The notes under the pieces are model-generated. The model made no database searches, was not told the origin of the DNA, and was given only the letters and a program-made list of their open reading frames with translations. A stretch of 44,041 nucleotides of DNA from Caryophanon latum (GTDB lineage Bacteria > Bacillota > Bacilli > Bacillales_A > Planococcaceae): the NCBI RefSeq assembly GCF_001700325.1, contig NZ_MATO01000050.1, positions 1-44,041 of the forward strand, given 5' to 3'. Shown here one piece after another: positions 32,101 through 41,024 of this stretch. Numbering within the stretch: position 1 is the stretch's first letter; every line of letters starts with the position of its first letter. The position numbers were made by a program, and so were the translations under genes.

Positions 32101-33033
32101 ATGACTGAACTAAAACGAGCAAGAATTATTTATAATCCAACGTCAGGTCGTGAACTATTTAAAAAGCATTTACCTGAAGTGTTAGAGAAACTAGAAGTAG
32201 CAGGCTATGAAACGTCTTGTCACGCCACAACAGGTGAAGGTGATGCGACGAAAGCAGCAGCGATCGCGGTCGAGCGAGGCTATGATATCGTTATCGCAGT
32301 CGGTGGTGACGGTACGCTAAATGAAGTCGTGGCAGGCATGAGTCCATACGAAGGAAAGCTACCGAAGCTCGGTGTTATTCCAATGGGGACGACGAACGAT
32401 TTCGCGCGAGCTGTACAAATTCCACGCAAAATTGAAGATGCACTCGACATCATCATTAAAGGTGAAACGATTCCAGTCGACGTCGGTGTTGTCGATGGCA
32501 ATCGCTACTTCATTAACATCGCAGCAGGTGGACGCATTACCGAGCTGACGTATGAAGTACCAAGCAAAATGAAAACGATGCTCGGTCAGCTTGCGTACTA
32601 CTTAAAGGCGGTCGAAATGGCACCGTCAATTAAGGCGACGCATATGCGCATCGAGTACGACGACAACGTATTTGAAGGCGAGGCGCTCATGTTTTTATGC
32701 GCACTGACAAACTCAGTCGGCGGCTTTGAAAAACTAGCACCAGACGCAAGCATTAACGACGGTCATTTCACACTGCTCATTTTAAAGAAGTGCAGCTTAG
32801 CTGAAATGCTGAAAATCGTTTCAGATGCCGTTCGTGGGGAGCATTTAGAAAACCCGAACCTCATTTACGTCAAAGCAAAGCGCGTGAAAGTCGAATCAGA
32901 TGAGACGGTACACATTAATTTAGACGGGGAGTATGGCGGTGACGCACCAGTCGTGTTTGATAACTTATACCGTCACCTCGATGTGTTCGTCTCACTAAAA
33001 GACATTCGTGACGAGGATCGTATTGATATGTAA
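32101..33033 (+). CDS. dgkB: diacylglycerol kinase DgkB
   Basis: DgkB phosphorylates diacylglycerol to phosphatidic acid, recycling the diacylglycerol released in lipoteichoic acid synthesis. The 310-residue protein has the DAGK catalytic domain with YNPTSG near 11-16, the nucleotide loop GGDGTLNEV at 68-76 and GTTNDFARA near 99. Cytosolic, membrane-associated in relatives. Same neighbour order as B. subtilis (gatB, dgkB, rlmCD). GGAGA is upstream of the ATG. Confidence 0.93.
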   Translation: MTELKRARIIYNPTSGRELFKKHLPEVLEKLEVAGYETSCHATTGEGDATKAAAIAVERGYDIVIAVGGDGTLNEVVAGMSPYEGKLPKLGVIPMGTTNDFARAVQIPRKIEDALDIIIKGETIPVDVGVVDGNRYFINIAAGGRITELTYEVPSKMKTMLGQLAYYLKAVEMAPSIKATHMRIEYDDNVFEGEALMFLCALTNSVGGFEKLAPDASINDGHFTLLILKKCSLAEMLKIVSDAVRGEHLENPNLIYVKAKRVKVESDETVHINLDGEYGGDAPVVFDNLYRHLDVFVSLKDIRDEDRIDM

Positions 33034-33035
33034 AC

Positions 33036-33076
33036 AAAAGAGGGTTGTGCGGACGAAGCACAATCCTCTTTTACGT
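33036..33076 (+). terminator. dgkB terminator
   Basis: AAAAGAGGGTTGTGC pairs with GCACAATCCTCTTTT around a 7-nt loop. The flanking A and T runs could allow use in both directions. Confidence 0.8.
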
Positions 33077-33128
33077 TTCAAGTTCCTCCGAAAACATGTT
33101 ACAATAAAAAAATTGAAATGGAGGATAT

Positions 33129-34496
33129 ATGATGTCTACACCAGTACAAAAAAACGACCGTTTAACGGTAACGATAGAAGATTTAACACATGACGGAAAC
33201 GGTGTCGCTAAAGTCGACGGCTACCCGTTATTCATTCAAGGTGCACTCCCTGACGAAACGGCAGAAGTGCACGTTTTAAAAACATTAAAAAACTACGGCT
33301 TCGCAAAAATTGTGCGCATTACGTCGCCATCACCAGAACGCGTCGACGCACCGTGTGAATATTTCGCACAATGCGGCGGCTGTCAATTGCAGCACATGAC
33401 GTATGAAGGGCAATTAAAATGGAAGCAAAAAATGGTCGAAAACGTGATGCGCCGTATCGGTAAAATCGACGCACCTGTTCACGCAACGAAAGGCATGGCA
33501 GAACCGTGGCGCTACCGCAACAAAGCGCAAATCCCATTCGCCGAGCAAGACGGACGCATTATGGCAGGCTTCTACAAAACGAAGTCACATGACATCGTCG
33601 ACATGGATCGCTGCTTAATCCAAAACACGGAATCCGACGCCATTTTACGCGACTTAAAGCTAGAGCTTCAAACGCTTGGCATTCGCCCGTACAACGAAGA
33701 AAAACATAAAGGCATTTTGCGCCACGTTGTCATTCGTAAAGGCGACGCAACGAACGAAGTGATGGTCGTACTCGTAACACGTACAGCTGCATTACCTGAA
33801 AAAGAAGCGGTTATCGCAGCGATTCGCGACATCGTACCAAACGTCGTATCGATTGTACAAAACATTAACAACAAAAAAACGAACGTCATTTTCGGTGAAG
33901 AAACAGTCGTACTTTTCGGCAAAGAAACAATTGTCGATACGATCGGCGACGTGCAGTTCGAAATTTCAGCGCGCTCGTTCTACCAAGTAAACGCAACGCA
34001 AACGGAAGTGCTATACAAGCAAGCGCTTGACTACGCACAACTTCAAGGCGGCGAGCGTGTCATTGACGCTTATTGCGGCATCGGTACCATTTCACTATTC
34101 CTTGCCCAAACAGCTGCGCACGTAGCAGGCGTAGAAATCGTGCCACAAGCAATCGAGGACGCCAAACGCAACGCCGAGCTAAACGGCTTTACGAACACGT
34201 ACTTCGAAGCAGGCGCAGCTGAGGAAGTCATCCCACGCTGGTACAAAGAAGGTAAAGGGGCAGACGTACTTGTCGTCGATCCACCACGTAAAGGCTGTGA
34301 CGACGCCCTATTACAAACAATCCTGACACAAAAGCCAAAGCGTGTCGTGTACGTATCGTGCAACCCAGCAACCCTTGCCCGCGACTTACGCACACTCGAG
34401 GACGGCGGCTACAAAACGCAGGAAGTACAGCCAGTTGATATGTTCCCACATACCGCGCATTGTGAAGCAGTGGCGTGGCTTGAACTAGCTGATTAA
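33129..34496 (+). CDS. rlmCD: 23S rRNA (uracil-C5)-methyltransferase RlmCD
   Basis: This RumA/TrmA-type SAM-dependent enzyme methylates uracils in 23S rRNA; the B. subtilis relative in this position modifies U747 and U1939. The 455-residue protein has an N-terminal TRAM domain (about 6-63), iron-sulfur cysteines C76, C82, C85 and one in MDRCLIQ, the SAM motif [14 protein letters not shown], and the catalytic Cys in [11 protein letters not shown] 33129 and 33132 are adjacent choices with GGAGG upstream. Its last 48 nt are repeated 6 kb downstream at 40504-40551 with synonymous changes, marking it as an integration site. Confidence 0.93.
   Translation: MMSTPVQKNDRLTVTIEDLTHDGNGVAKVDGYPLFIQGALPDETAEVHVLKTLKNYGFAKIVRITSPSPERVDAPCEYFAQCGGCQLQHMTYEGQLKWKQKMVENVMRRIGKIDAPVHATKGMAEPWRYRNKAQIPFAEQDGRIMAGFYKTKSHDIVDMDRCLIQNTESDAILRDLKLELQTLGIRPYNEEKHKGILRHVVIRKGDATNEVMVVLVTRTAALPEKEAVIAAIRDIVPNVVSIVQNINNKKTNVIFGEETVVLFGKETIVDTIGDVQFEISARSFYQVNATQTEVLYKQALDYAQLQGGERVIDAYCGIGTISLFLAQTAAHVAGVEIVPQAIEDAKRNAELNGFTNTYFEAGAAEEVIPRWYKEGKGADVLVVDPPRKGCDDALLQTILTQKPKRVVYVSCNPATLARDLRTLEDGGYKTQEVQPVDMFPHTAHCEAVAWLELAD
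34449..34496 (+). repeat. direct repeat, left copy (rlmCD 3' end)
   Basis: This stretch matches 40504-40551 at 39 of 48 positions, including a block of 21 identical bases and the last ten before and including the stop. It is the coding end of rlmCD ([15 protein letters not shown]). It is read here as the left attachment site of an island. Confidence 0.75.
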
Positions 34497-34528
34497 ATTT
34501 AATTTAAGACCGATTTTCACGCCGATTC

Positions 34529-34762
34529 TTAGGTATAGGTAATTGAATATTTGTTGAAACATAAAAAAGCAGACGGTTTAGAAGTGCGATAATGCACTTC
34601 TAAACCGTTTGCTTTTACTTTTATTACTTTGATGAAGCGAGCCATAATTTCTGATGTCAGTTCAGTTAATAATTCTTTTGAATCTAAGTGTGATTGTATA
34701 TGAGCTTCTTCGAATAAACTATTTATAACCTCACATCGTGCAATTAAATTAAAAGAGCTAAT
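34529..34762 (-). pseudogene. recombinase-like C-terminal remnant
   Basis: The minus strand is open here for about 77 codons with no start codon. The translation includes INSLFEEAHIQSHLDSKELL and then LTSEIMARFIKVIKVKANG, which in pattern resembles the C-terminal end of serine site-specific recombinases. The match is by eye and weak. Its place directly beside the duplicated rlmCD end is where an integrase gene would lie. The terminator hairpin 34568-34613 lies inside the same frame. Confidence 0.35.
34568..34618 (+). terminator. long hairpin after rlmCD
   Basis: A 20-bp near-perfect stem (AGCAGACGGTTTAGAAGTGC with GCACTTCTAAACCGTTTGCT), a 6-nt loop and a TTTTA tail end rlmCD transcription 72 nt after its stop. 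A related hairpin with AGCAGA and TCTGCT ends occurs at 41025-41080. Confidence 0.85.
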
Positions 34763-34989
34763 TCAGTTTTCAATTTCAAAAAGTTTATCTCACTAATAAA
34801 AAGAACCTATTTGAAACAAAGGAATCTAAGCATCTGAAAAAGAATATATTCATTGAGGACTTAATAGAACGAGGAGGAGTCAAAGGATTTTTAAAACTAT
34901 TGATAAACCTTATTGGGTATGATGAACCAGTTTTCGTTGATGATTTAGTTAAATTAATGAACAGTCAATATTTTAAGATAGAAATAATG
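34762..34989 (+). pseudogene. broken ORF, 5' part left of ISL3 insertion
   Basis: A frame without any start codon runs from 34762 to the ISL3 element, giving KKNIFIEDLIERGGVKGF and LINLIGYDEPVFVDDLVKLM. Removing the insertion sequence and one target copy joins it in frame to 36369-36428, which ends in a stop. The whole is a 95-codon tail of an unidentified gene that had already lost its 5' part before or besides the IS insertion. Confidence 0.55.
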
Positions 34990-36360
34990 GGCTCTTTACC
35001 AAAACATGTTCTTGACTAAGAGCCGTATTGAATCCATTCTTCATTGCACTCCAGTAAAATATGCTGCTTATAGCACGCTGGATTGCGCGTGAAATAGTGG
35101 CGACGCTGAAGTGCTTTGATTTTATTGTTTTTGCCTTCAACAGCCGCATTCGTAAAGCGCAATTGATGATAATTACAGATTTCTTCCTGCCAATTATGCA
35201 TCGTTTTTAAACACGTCTCGATAATCGGATGACCAATAGCCTCGCCTTGTGTTAGCCATTTTTTGTAGCTTCTTTGCGCGATGGTATAGGTTGGACTACA
35301 GTCATACCAGACAATGAAGGCTTCCTTCCATTCATACACTTGGCGAAGTAATGACGCATAACCTAACAGTCGGTTTAAAATCACGTGTTCGTCGTTTGTC
35401 AGCTGATCATGGCGCTTCCCAAGAATACGGAAGTGCTGCTTTAAATCAGCTTTCGCAAAGGGAGAAAGGCTTTTCTGAACGTGTTTTCGCATCATTTGTA
35501 GGGCGTCCGTTACGTAACGATTGACGTGAAAACGATCGGCAATACGAAGGGCATCTGGGTACATTTCCTTCACAAACGTATGATAGCCCTGTGCTAAGTC
35601 CATGACGACAGCGACTGGGTTCAGTGTTTGCCAAATCGGCTGTTCTTGATAATAAGTCTGTAATTCCGCAATGGTACGACCGGGAATGACGTCTAAAAAG
35701 GTGCCGCCACGTAAATCGTGTAAGCCGGTGTTATAGCGATGCCCTTTACGAATCGCAAAGTCATCGATGCCCAGTACAAGTCCTGTGCTCGCTTTCGCCT
35801 GTTGTGCGCACTGATTTTGAACGAGAACCGATTCCGTTGCCATCCACTGACGCACAACACGATGAACAGTTGTTGGTGGTGTTTCCGAAAGGCGTGCTGC
35901 ATGCGTGATGGTCGCGCCAATCGCTTGTTTCGGTAATGTCGCCTCAAACGCCTTTGTATAGCGCTTTTTAGGTGCCACACAGTCGTATAGCCACACAAAA
36001 TGAGCACGGCAATCTTTACAGGTTAAACGGATGGCGGGCAGCAGCAAATACACACGCTGACCAAACGCATCGAGATGACGCACCTTTCGCACATAAGCCG
36101 TGCCACGACGAATCGTTTGCGTCGATGCACAAACCGGACAAGGCTGTGTCACATCAACTGGTGCCACTTTAATGAGCACTTGATCTTGTTCTTTTTGAAT
36201 CGTACGTACATTTAACTCTGGTAAATCGAGTAAATCCTTGATAGAATGGGAATGCATCTGTATACCTCGTTCTGTTGTTTGGTCGTACTCTCAACATTAA
36301 CGGGTACAGATGTTTTTTTGTATGCTTTTTTAAATCAAGAACAGATTTTGGCGTTGAGCC
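34990..36360 (-). mobile_element. ISL3-family insertion sequence
   Basis: The element is 1371 bp long. Its 27-bp terminal inverted repeats begin GGCTC and share CCAAAA and TGTTCTTGA at the same spacing (34990-35016 and 36334-36360, about 20 of 27 matching). Both ends are flanked by the identical 8-bp target duplication AAATAATG (34982-34989 and 36361-36368), the length expected for ISL3. The perfect duplication and intact transposase suggest a recent insertion. Confidence 0.95.
35016..36257 (-). CDS. tnpA: ISL3 family transposase
   Basis: This 413-residue DDE transposase of the ISL3 family has an N-terminal zinc-finger segment with CPVC (about 40-43) and CKDC (about 79-82). Catalytic candidates are the Asp of GIDDFAIRKG near 176, the Asp of VVMDLAQGYH near 223 and the Glu of TNAAVEGKNNKIKAL near 376. 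The TAG stop overlaps the left inverted repeat. The frame is complete, so the element is probably autonomous. Confidence 0.95.
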   Translation of the reverse strand: MHSHSIKDLLDLPELNVRTIQKEQDQVLIKVAPVDVTQPCPVCASTQTIRRGTAYVRKVRHLDAFGQRVYLLLPAIRLTCKDCRAHFVWLYDCVAPKKRYTKAFEATLPKQAIGATITHAARLSETPPTTVHRVVRQWMATESVLVQNQCAQQAKASTGLVLGIDDFAIRKGHRYNTGLHDLRGGTFLDVIPGRTIAELQTYYQEQPIWQTLNPVAVVMDLAQGYHTFVKEMYPDALRIADRFHVNRYVTDALQMMRKHVQKSLSPFAKADLKQHFRILGKRHDQLTNDEHVILNRLLGYASLLRQVYEWKEAFIVWYDCSPTYTIAQRSYKKWLTQGEAIGHPIIETCLKTMHNWQEEICNYHQLRFTNAAVEGKNNKIKALQRRHYFTRNPACYKQHILLECNEEWIQYGS

Positions 36361-36368
36361 AAATAATG

Positions 36369-36428
36369 AATCAATTAAGTTTTTTCTCTAAAAGTAATAA
36401 TATAGGTAATTGTAGTAATATATACTAA
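36369..36428 (+). pseudogene. broken ORF, 3' part right of ISL3 insertion
   Basis: Nineteen codons and a TAA stop continue the frame of 34762-34989 once the ISL3 element and one copy of its target duplication are removed. The peptide is NQLSFFSKSNNIGNCSNIY. It has no ribosome site or start of its own. Confidence 0.5.
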
Positions 36429-36461
36429 AAAATTAAATGTGTAAAGAGAGGATATTTAAAA

Positions 36462-37718
36462 ATGGATGATAATAAAGATTTATCTTATTTGATTGATAGA
36501 ATAGTATCCTCCGATTTATTTCGAGAGGCAAATTATTATTTTAGGAGTATGAAGAAGCAGCCACATGGTGGGGTAGCACGTATACTCCATCCAAACGTAT
36601 ATTTGAAATATTATACAGCAGATACATTTCGTTTATTTACTCATGAACCATATAATATTCCATATTTTTTAACAGCACTAGTTGAGGAAGCTTATTATAA
36701 ATATCTAACGAGTGAAGTAGATATTGAAGAATTATGTTGGTTATGTTTTGATGACGATAATTTTTGGTATGTTGGTTTCCGATTATTGATACCTAAACAA
36801 GAGTTTGAAGAGAGGAATAAAAATGTACCGCTAATCTGTTCTGTTATATCATCGAAGTCAAGATTTCAAGATTATTTTGAATTAGATAATAAGCTCTTAA
36901 TATATGCATTAGTATGTTATTTAATAAAAAGTAGAATGATTGAAATAAAAGGTATTGAAGAAATTCGAAGATATGAAGTGTTACGGACTCCACATAACAA
37001 ATACGGATTAAGTTTAGTAAATGATGCGAAATTTTTGAGGCAAGGATTTGTTCTTGAAAATCGATACTATCTTTACAATATATTTTTTGATACTACTATC
37101 GGAGCAGCTAATGATGACGTTCCATATACTATTAAGATAATAAATAAGGAGATTTCTAAAGCTAATTTATATTTCAGGTGTGATGAAAAAGTTGCTGTAC
37201 CAGCAGATAAAATGATAAGCACTGCAACTATAGATTTCCAAAAATATCGTGGTATAACAGTTGATTTTGGTGATTTAGAAAAACTAATCAACAAGAAAGA
37301 AATTATAGTACATTATGATCCTAAATTTTTGGATAAAGTAGTTATGATAATTAAACCAGATAGAGATCCAGATGGTAGGAATTTTTATCATATTGAGGTT
37401 GAGGAATTATGGAACCCTGAAAAGGTTAAAGATAATTTTGTGCTTACAAATTATGTGCATGCAAAGTATTATCCGGATAAAAGGATATTTAATCATATCG
37501 ATTTTTCGGTAAATCAATATTCAGCAGGTATTTTTGAAGAAAAATATAAAGACGCTGTGACAGATACAGATATACCTATTGATAAATATGGTGATGAGCA
37601 TTATAAAATATGGTGTGTTGAAAGTGAAACCATTGAAATAAGCACTTGGAGTAAACTTGTCTGTGCAACTCTTGATGAGCCTTTTAGGGAATTGTTCATT
37701 GAAATGTTCAAGTTTTAA
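36462..37718 (+). CDS. hypothetical protein, first gene of three-gene cassette
   Basis: I do not recognise this 418-residue protein. It is soluble, acidic and rich in Tyr and Phe, with no signal peptide or membrane segment. A distinctive stretch is KQPHGGVARILHP near residues 27-39, and the C-terminal half looks mostly beta-strand (for example VVMIIKPDRDPDGRNFYHIEV). The ATG has GAGAGGAT about 8 nt upstream. The gene is AT-rich compared with rlmCD, as are the next two. The 44-nt gap to the next gene and the shared direction suggest an operon. A sensor or adaptor role in a defence system is only a guess. Confidence 0.8.
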   Translation: MDDNKDLSYLIDRIVSSDLFREANYYFRSMKKQPHGGVARILHPNVYLKYYTADTFRLFTHEPYNIPYFLTALVEEAYYKYLTSEVDIEELCWLCFDDDNFWYVGFRLLIPKQEFEERNKNVPLICSVISSKSRFQDYFELDNKLLIYALVCYLIKSRMIEIKGIEEIRRYEVLRTPHNKYGLSLVNDAKFLRQGFVLENRYYLYNIFFDTTIGAANDDVPYTIKIINKEISKANLYFRCDEKVAVPADKMISTATIDFQKYRGITVDFGDLEKLINKKEIIVHYDPKFLDKVVMIIKPDRDPDGRNFYHIEVEELWNPEKVKDNFVLTNYVHAKYYPDKRIFNHIDFSVNQYSAGIFEEKYKDAVTDTDIPIDKYGDEHYKIWCVESETIEISTWSKLVCATLDEPFRELFIEMFKF

Positions 37719-37762
37719 AGGATAGTCGATTTTTTAATAATTACCGCATAGGAGGTAAAAAG

Positions 37763-39148
37763 TTGATAGTTAATAAAGTATCTTATGGTGGGGAAAACTT
37801 AGTTACAGTTTATCATAGAGGAATTGAAGATGAAGTAGAGTCTTATGAAAGAAAAATAATTAAGCAAAAAATAAATCAATATAATTTATGTTTTGAACAA
37901 TATAAAGTGAATGTAGATGATTTAAATAATATAACTTCCACATTATCAGTACAAGAGGGATTTTTAACACCTAAGGATAATTTAAATATTTATTCAAGCA
38001 GAGTGTGTGCAAGAGTTACAAGGTATGTTTCAGCTGTTAAGCCTAGAAAGATTATAAAAACTTTAGAAGATAAATTCGAATTCAATTTGTCTATAGAAAC
38101 AATAATTAATATCAATGAGTTTATAAAAAAATATACTGGATTAGATTTAAATAAAAATCCTATTTTTTATGGTGATACATTTATATTTGAACCGATTGAG
38201 ATTGATCTATGTAAGAATGAAAGTAAAGGCCTAACTATAAGAAACATAGAAGCACATTCTGAAATCGTTATAAGATTTAGAAATAACGGCATGATAGTTT
38301 ATGCTTATAAACGATTGTTTGAAGATGAAGTTTTAGAAGTAGAAATAAATCCAGAGATAGATTGGACATTCTTTGATATTGAGTTTTATAAGGACAATGA
38401 ATTGATTTTCTGTGATTCAGATTTATTTTTTTTTGGATCAATGCGTTTAAGTATGGGCATTTCTAACAGACCTAAAAGTGTAAAATTGAATAGTTTATCT
38501 TCGTATTTAGATATACCAACTGAACCTACCAGGGTTGAGTCAGTTATTGGTGAAGAAATTAATCAAATTGAAGATTTATATGCAAAGTCCAACTTTGAAA
38601 TGTCTAGAAAGATTAGGAATGAACAAGAAGTAAACAACATTACGTTTATAAAACCTGGTGAGACAAATAGAGCTTTGAAAGAAATAACTGAATTTTTAAA
38701 TAAAAATTTTGAAGAAGTATGGATTTTTGATCCATACTTTACAGATAGAACTCGTTTTAATAAAACCTTTGATTGGTTAAAAATCTTTAGTGAACTACCT
38801 TTAAAGAAAATTAATTTTCTTTTTTACTGTAAGAATGAGGACAACGCATACAGTTATAATGCATTAGAGACAGAAGTAGTAGAAAATGCATTATTAGATA
38901 ACATAATAGAAAATAAAACGTTGAACTGGACATTTATAGAAACGAAGTCAGCTATACATGATAGATTTATTTTAACTAAAGCTAGCGATGGTCAATTTTC
39001 AGGGATAACTGTAGGTACATCTCTAAATTCAGTTGATACCAATCATTTTTGTATTAACCATTTGAATCATAACTCCACAAAAACGATTTTAAATGAATTA
39101 AGTGATTTTTTAGATGATGAAAACGTGAAGGGATTTTTTAAAATTTGA
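37763..39148 (+). CDS. hypothetical protein with phospholipase D-like C-terminal domain
   Basis: This is a 461-residue protein in two parts. Residues 1-300 show no motif that I recognise. The C-terminal part (about 310-440) reads like the PLD/nuclease superfamily: VWIFDPYF, then KINFLFYCK, then IHDRFILT and GITVGTSLNS, that is H-x-x-[RK] with a following G-x-S-x-N. The conserved Lys of HKD is replaced by Arg in HDR. The layout recalls VPA1262-type proteins, from memory and unverified. The start is TTG 37763 after AGGAGGT, spacing 6. It lies 13 nt before the third gene. A nuclease effector role is inferred. Confidence 0.75.
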   Translation: MIVNKVSYGGENLVTVYHRGIEDEVESYERKIIKQKINQYNLCFEQYKVNVDDLNNITSTLSVQEGFLTPKDNLNIYSSRVCARVTRYVSAVKPRKIIKTLEDKFEFNLSIETIININEFIKKYTGLDLNKNPIFYGDTFIFEPIEIDLCKNESKGLTIRNIEAHSEIVIRFRNNGMIVYAYKRLFEDEVLEVEINPEIDWTFFDIEFYKDNELIFCDSDLFFFGSMRLSMGISNRPKSVKLNSLSSYLDIPTEPTRVESVIGEEINQIEDLYAKSNFEMSRKIRNEQEVNNITFIKPGETNRALKEITEFLNKNFEEVWIFDPYFTDRTRFNKTFDWLKIFSELPLKKINFLFYCKNEDNAYSYNALETEVVENALLDNIIENKTLNWTFIETKSAIHDRFILTKASDGQFSGITVGTSLNSVDTNHFCINHLNHNSTKTILNELSDFLDDENVKGFFKI

Positions 39149-39160
39149 GAGGGATAGTTT

Positions 39161-40387
39161 ATGGATAGAGAATTACTACAAAAGTTAAATGACCAACTAA
39201 AAAATAATTGGAAAGAAAGAGACATTAATATAAAAAAAACACTCAATGGTTTATTGAGAAGAAGATCTAATAGAAAAGTTATATTAAATTTATCTGAAGC
39301 TATAAAAACTGGTGTTTTTGCAGATAAAAATAAAGCAGTTCTAATAACTACGTTAGCATTAATTAGAAGAGACTTGGATTGCAAACATGAATTACAAAAC
39401 TTATTAAGTGACTATAATTTAATTAATTTACTTTATGGAGGATTAATAAAACTATTAGATGGTAAATCGGAAACCTTTAAAATTGAAATTCAATGGAATT
39501 ATGATTCTTATGAAAATAAATATGAATTTATTGAAAGATTTCCAGTACCCGAACATTGGAATTTTATAGATTTAATTATTACATCCTCAATATTAATAGA
39601 AACAGATTCGAAAAAATTCGAAAATCTATTGATCAAAGATTCTACTAATCTCTTGTTATTAAACTTTTTACATGGAGAAGAAGGTTGGATTATTAGTGAA
39701 GGATTTATAAAGAGACTTTTAAAGAATGAAACTTGTGGATTAAGAAGAAATGTAGGGTTTCATATACTCATAGAACCGATTGAAAGAATTGTAGCGACTG
39801 GTGTAAATTCAAGAAAATCAAAGACTGATTTTAATAATAAAGTAAATAATTTTAATGTAATATTTGATGATATACCATTAAACTTCAAAGCTGAAATGTT
39901 AATAAATTATTTTCTTACAAACAAAAGAGCAGACAGTATACTTACATTTTTAGCTAAAGAAATTATGAAATCTGAATTAGTAGATGACTTGGTTACTGAG
40001 ATTAAATCGAATAAGATAAGACAGTTAGATGATCTTTATATTGTTTTGTTTATTACTAAATCAGTTAGAACAAGGAGACATGGCGATAAGTCTAGTAAAA
40101 ATAAACTTTATAATTCAATTTTAAAAAAGTTGCAAGAATTCATTGAAGATAATGAAGGTATATATACATGGGATGATTATTCTAAATCTTTATTTAGAGA
40201 GATTTATATCATACTGCCTAATAAATATAAAAACCAACTAGAGAACAGTATAATGAAAATTAAAGGCACTTTGATGGTGTCTAAGTTAGATAGATTAGTA
40301 AGGTTTGAGTTATACATATCGGACCAAAAGAGAAACGAAATTCTTGATGGAATGCTAGATGTTATAAAAATAGAAAGGTCTATATGA
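39161..40387 (+). CDS. hypothetical protein, third gene of three-gene cassette
   Basis: The 408-residue product is not recognised. It is lysine-rich and appears almost wholly helical, with repeated leucine/isoleucine patterns that suggest an alpha-solenoid rather than an enzyme. No signal peptide or membrane segment is visible. GAGAGGGATAG precedes the ATG, overlapping the end of the previous gene's region, so translation is probably coupled. It ends 117 nt before the right copy of the rlmCD 3' end. It would fit as a regulator or scaffold for the PLD-like protein, but the sequence does not show this. Confidence 0.78.
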   Translation: MDRELLQKLNDQLKNNWKERDINIKKTLNGLLRRRSNRKVILNLSEAIKTGVFADKNKAVLITTLALIRRDLDCKHELQNLLSDYNLINLLYGGLIKLLDGKSETFKIEIQWNYDSYENKYEFIERFPVPEHWNFIDLIITSSILIETDSKKFENLLIKDSTNLLLLNFLHGEEGWIISEGFIKRLLKNETCGLRRNVGFHILIEPIERIVATGVNSRKSKTDFNNKVNNFNVIFDDIPLNFKAEMLINYFLTNKRADSILTFLAKEIMKSELVDDLVTEIKSNKIRQLDDLYIVLFITKSVRTRRHGDKSSKNKLYNSILKKLQEFIEDNEGIYTWDDYSKSLFREIYIILPNKYKNQLENSIMKIKGTLMVSKLDRLVRFELYISDQKRNEILDGMLDVIKIERSI

Positions 40388-40503
40388 TTTTTATATTGAA
40401 ATCAAGATAGAAAAAATGAGTAGAAAAAAGCGTATATCTGATTCTCAAATTTAAATTAAGGTGTTTTCTACTACATCTATTTTATTTATTTATCCACCCT
40501 CAG

Positions 40504-40551
40504 CACTCAAGGCATTGTGAAGCAGTGGCGTGGTTGGAGTTAGCTGATTAA
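40504..40551 (+). repeat. direct repeat, right copy (rlmCD 3' end)
   Basis: It encodes [15 protein letters not shown] and a stop, against [15 protein letters not shown] in rlmCD. The LEL codons differ synonymously (TTG GAG TTA against CTT GAA CTA). This indicates a genuine coding remnant from a diverged rlmCD allele rather than a recent copy. It is taken as the right boundary of the island. Confidence 0.75.
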
Positions 40552-40552
40552 T

Positions 40553-40993
40553 TTATATCTTATTCCATTTGTTATGATATGGATCTAATAACTCACCAGA
40601 TAATGAAAGACCATCTTGTTTTAAGTTATATGTGTATTCTCGTGATCGACCGGAATGATTTTTAATGGTAAGAATTTCTGCTTGAGAAAAAATATAATAG
40701 CTTATATTGGAAATGGTATTAAGGGTGCAGTCACTTATTACTAATATAAGGAAATCGAACGCATTTTTATTTACTTGTAATTTAGAAAGTTTAAAACTAT
40801 CTTTGCTACTATCAGCTGTATATTGAATATGCTTTATTTCAATTTTTAAATTTTTATTTAATATTTTTAAATCATATCCTGGTTGATTGACTTTAGGAAA
40901 TTTAAGTATGTGTCCCTTTAATGATAATTCCAAGAAAACTAAATATTCCGCAAATTCACCACTTTTTTTGGGAGATGGGATAATTTTGGGCAT
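40553..40993 (-). CDS. small PD-(D/E)xK nuclease-like protein
   Basis: This 146-residue protein carries the pattern of small PD-(D/E)xK nucleases: an early Glu (E13 or E16) in GEFAEYLVFLELSLKGH, Asp41 in GYDLKI and E52-I-K54 in KIEIKH. This is the arrangement of group I intron-associated or Holliday-junction-resolvase-like folds. Function is otherwise unknown. ATG 40993 has AAAGGAG 7 nt upstream. It is AT-rich and converges on the rlmCD remnant, with its stop 2 nt from it. Confidence 0.7.
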   Translation of the reverse strand: MPKIIPSPKKSGEFAEYLVFLELSLKGHILKFPKVNQPGYDLKILNKNLKIEIKHIQYTADSSKDSFKLSKLQVNKNAFDFLILVISDCTLNTISNISYYIFSQAEILTIKNHSGRSREYTYNLKQDGLSLSGELLDPYHNKWNKI

Positions 40994-41024
40994 ATATAAA
41001 CTCCTTTAAAAGAATATTTATTGG

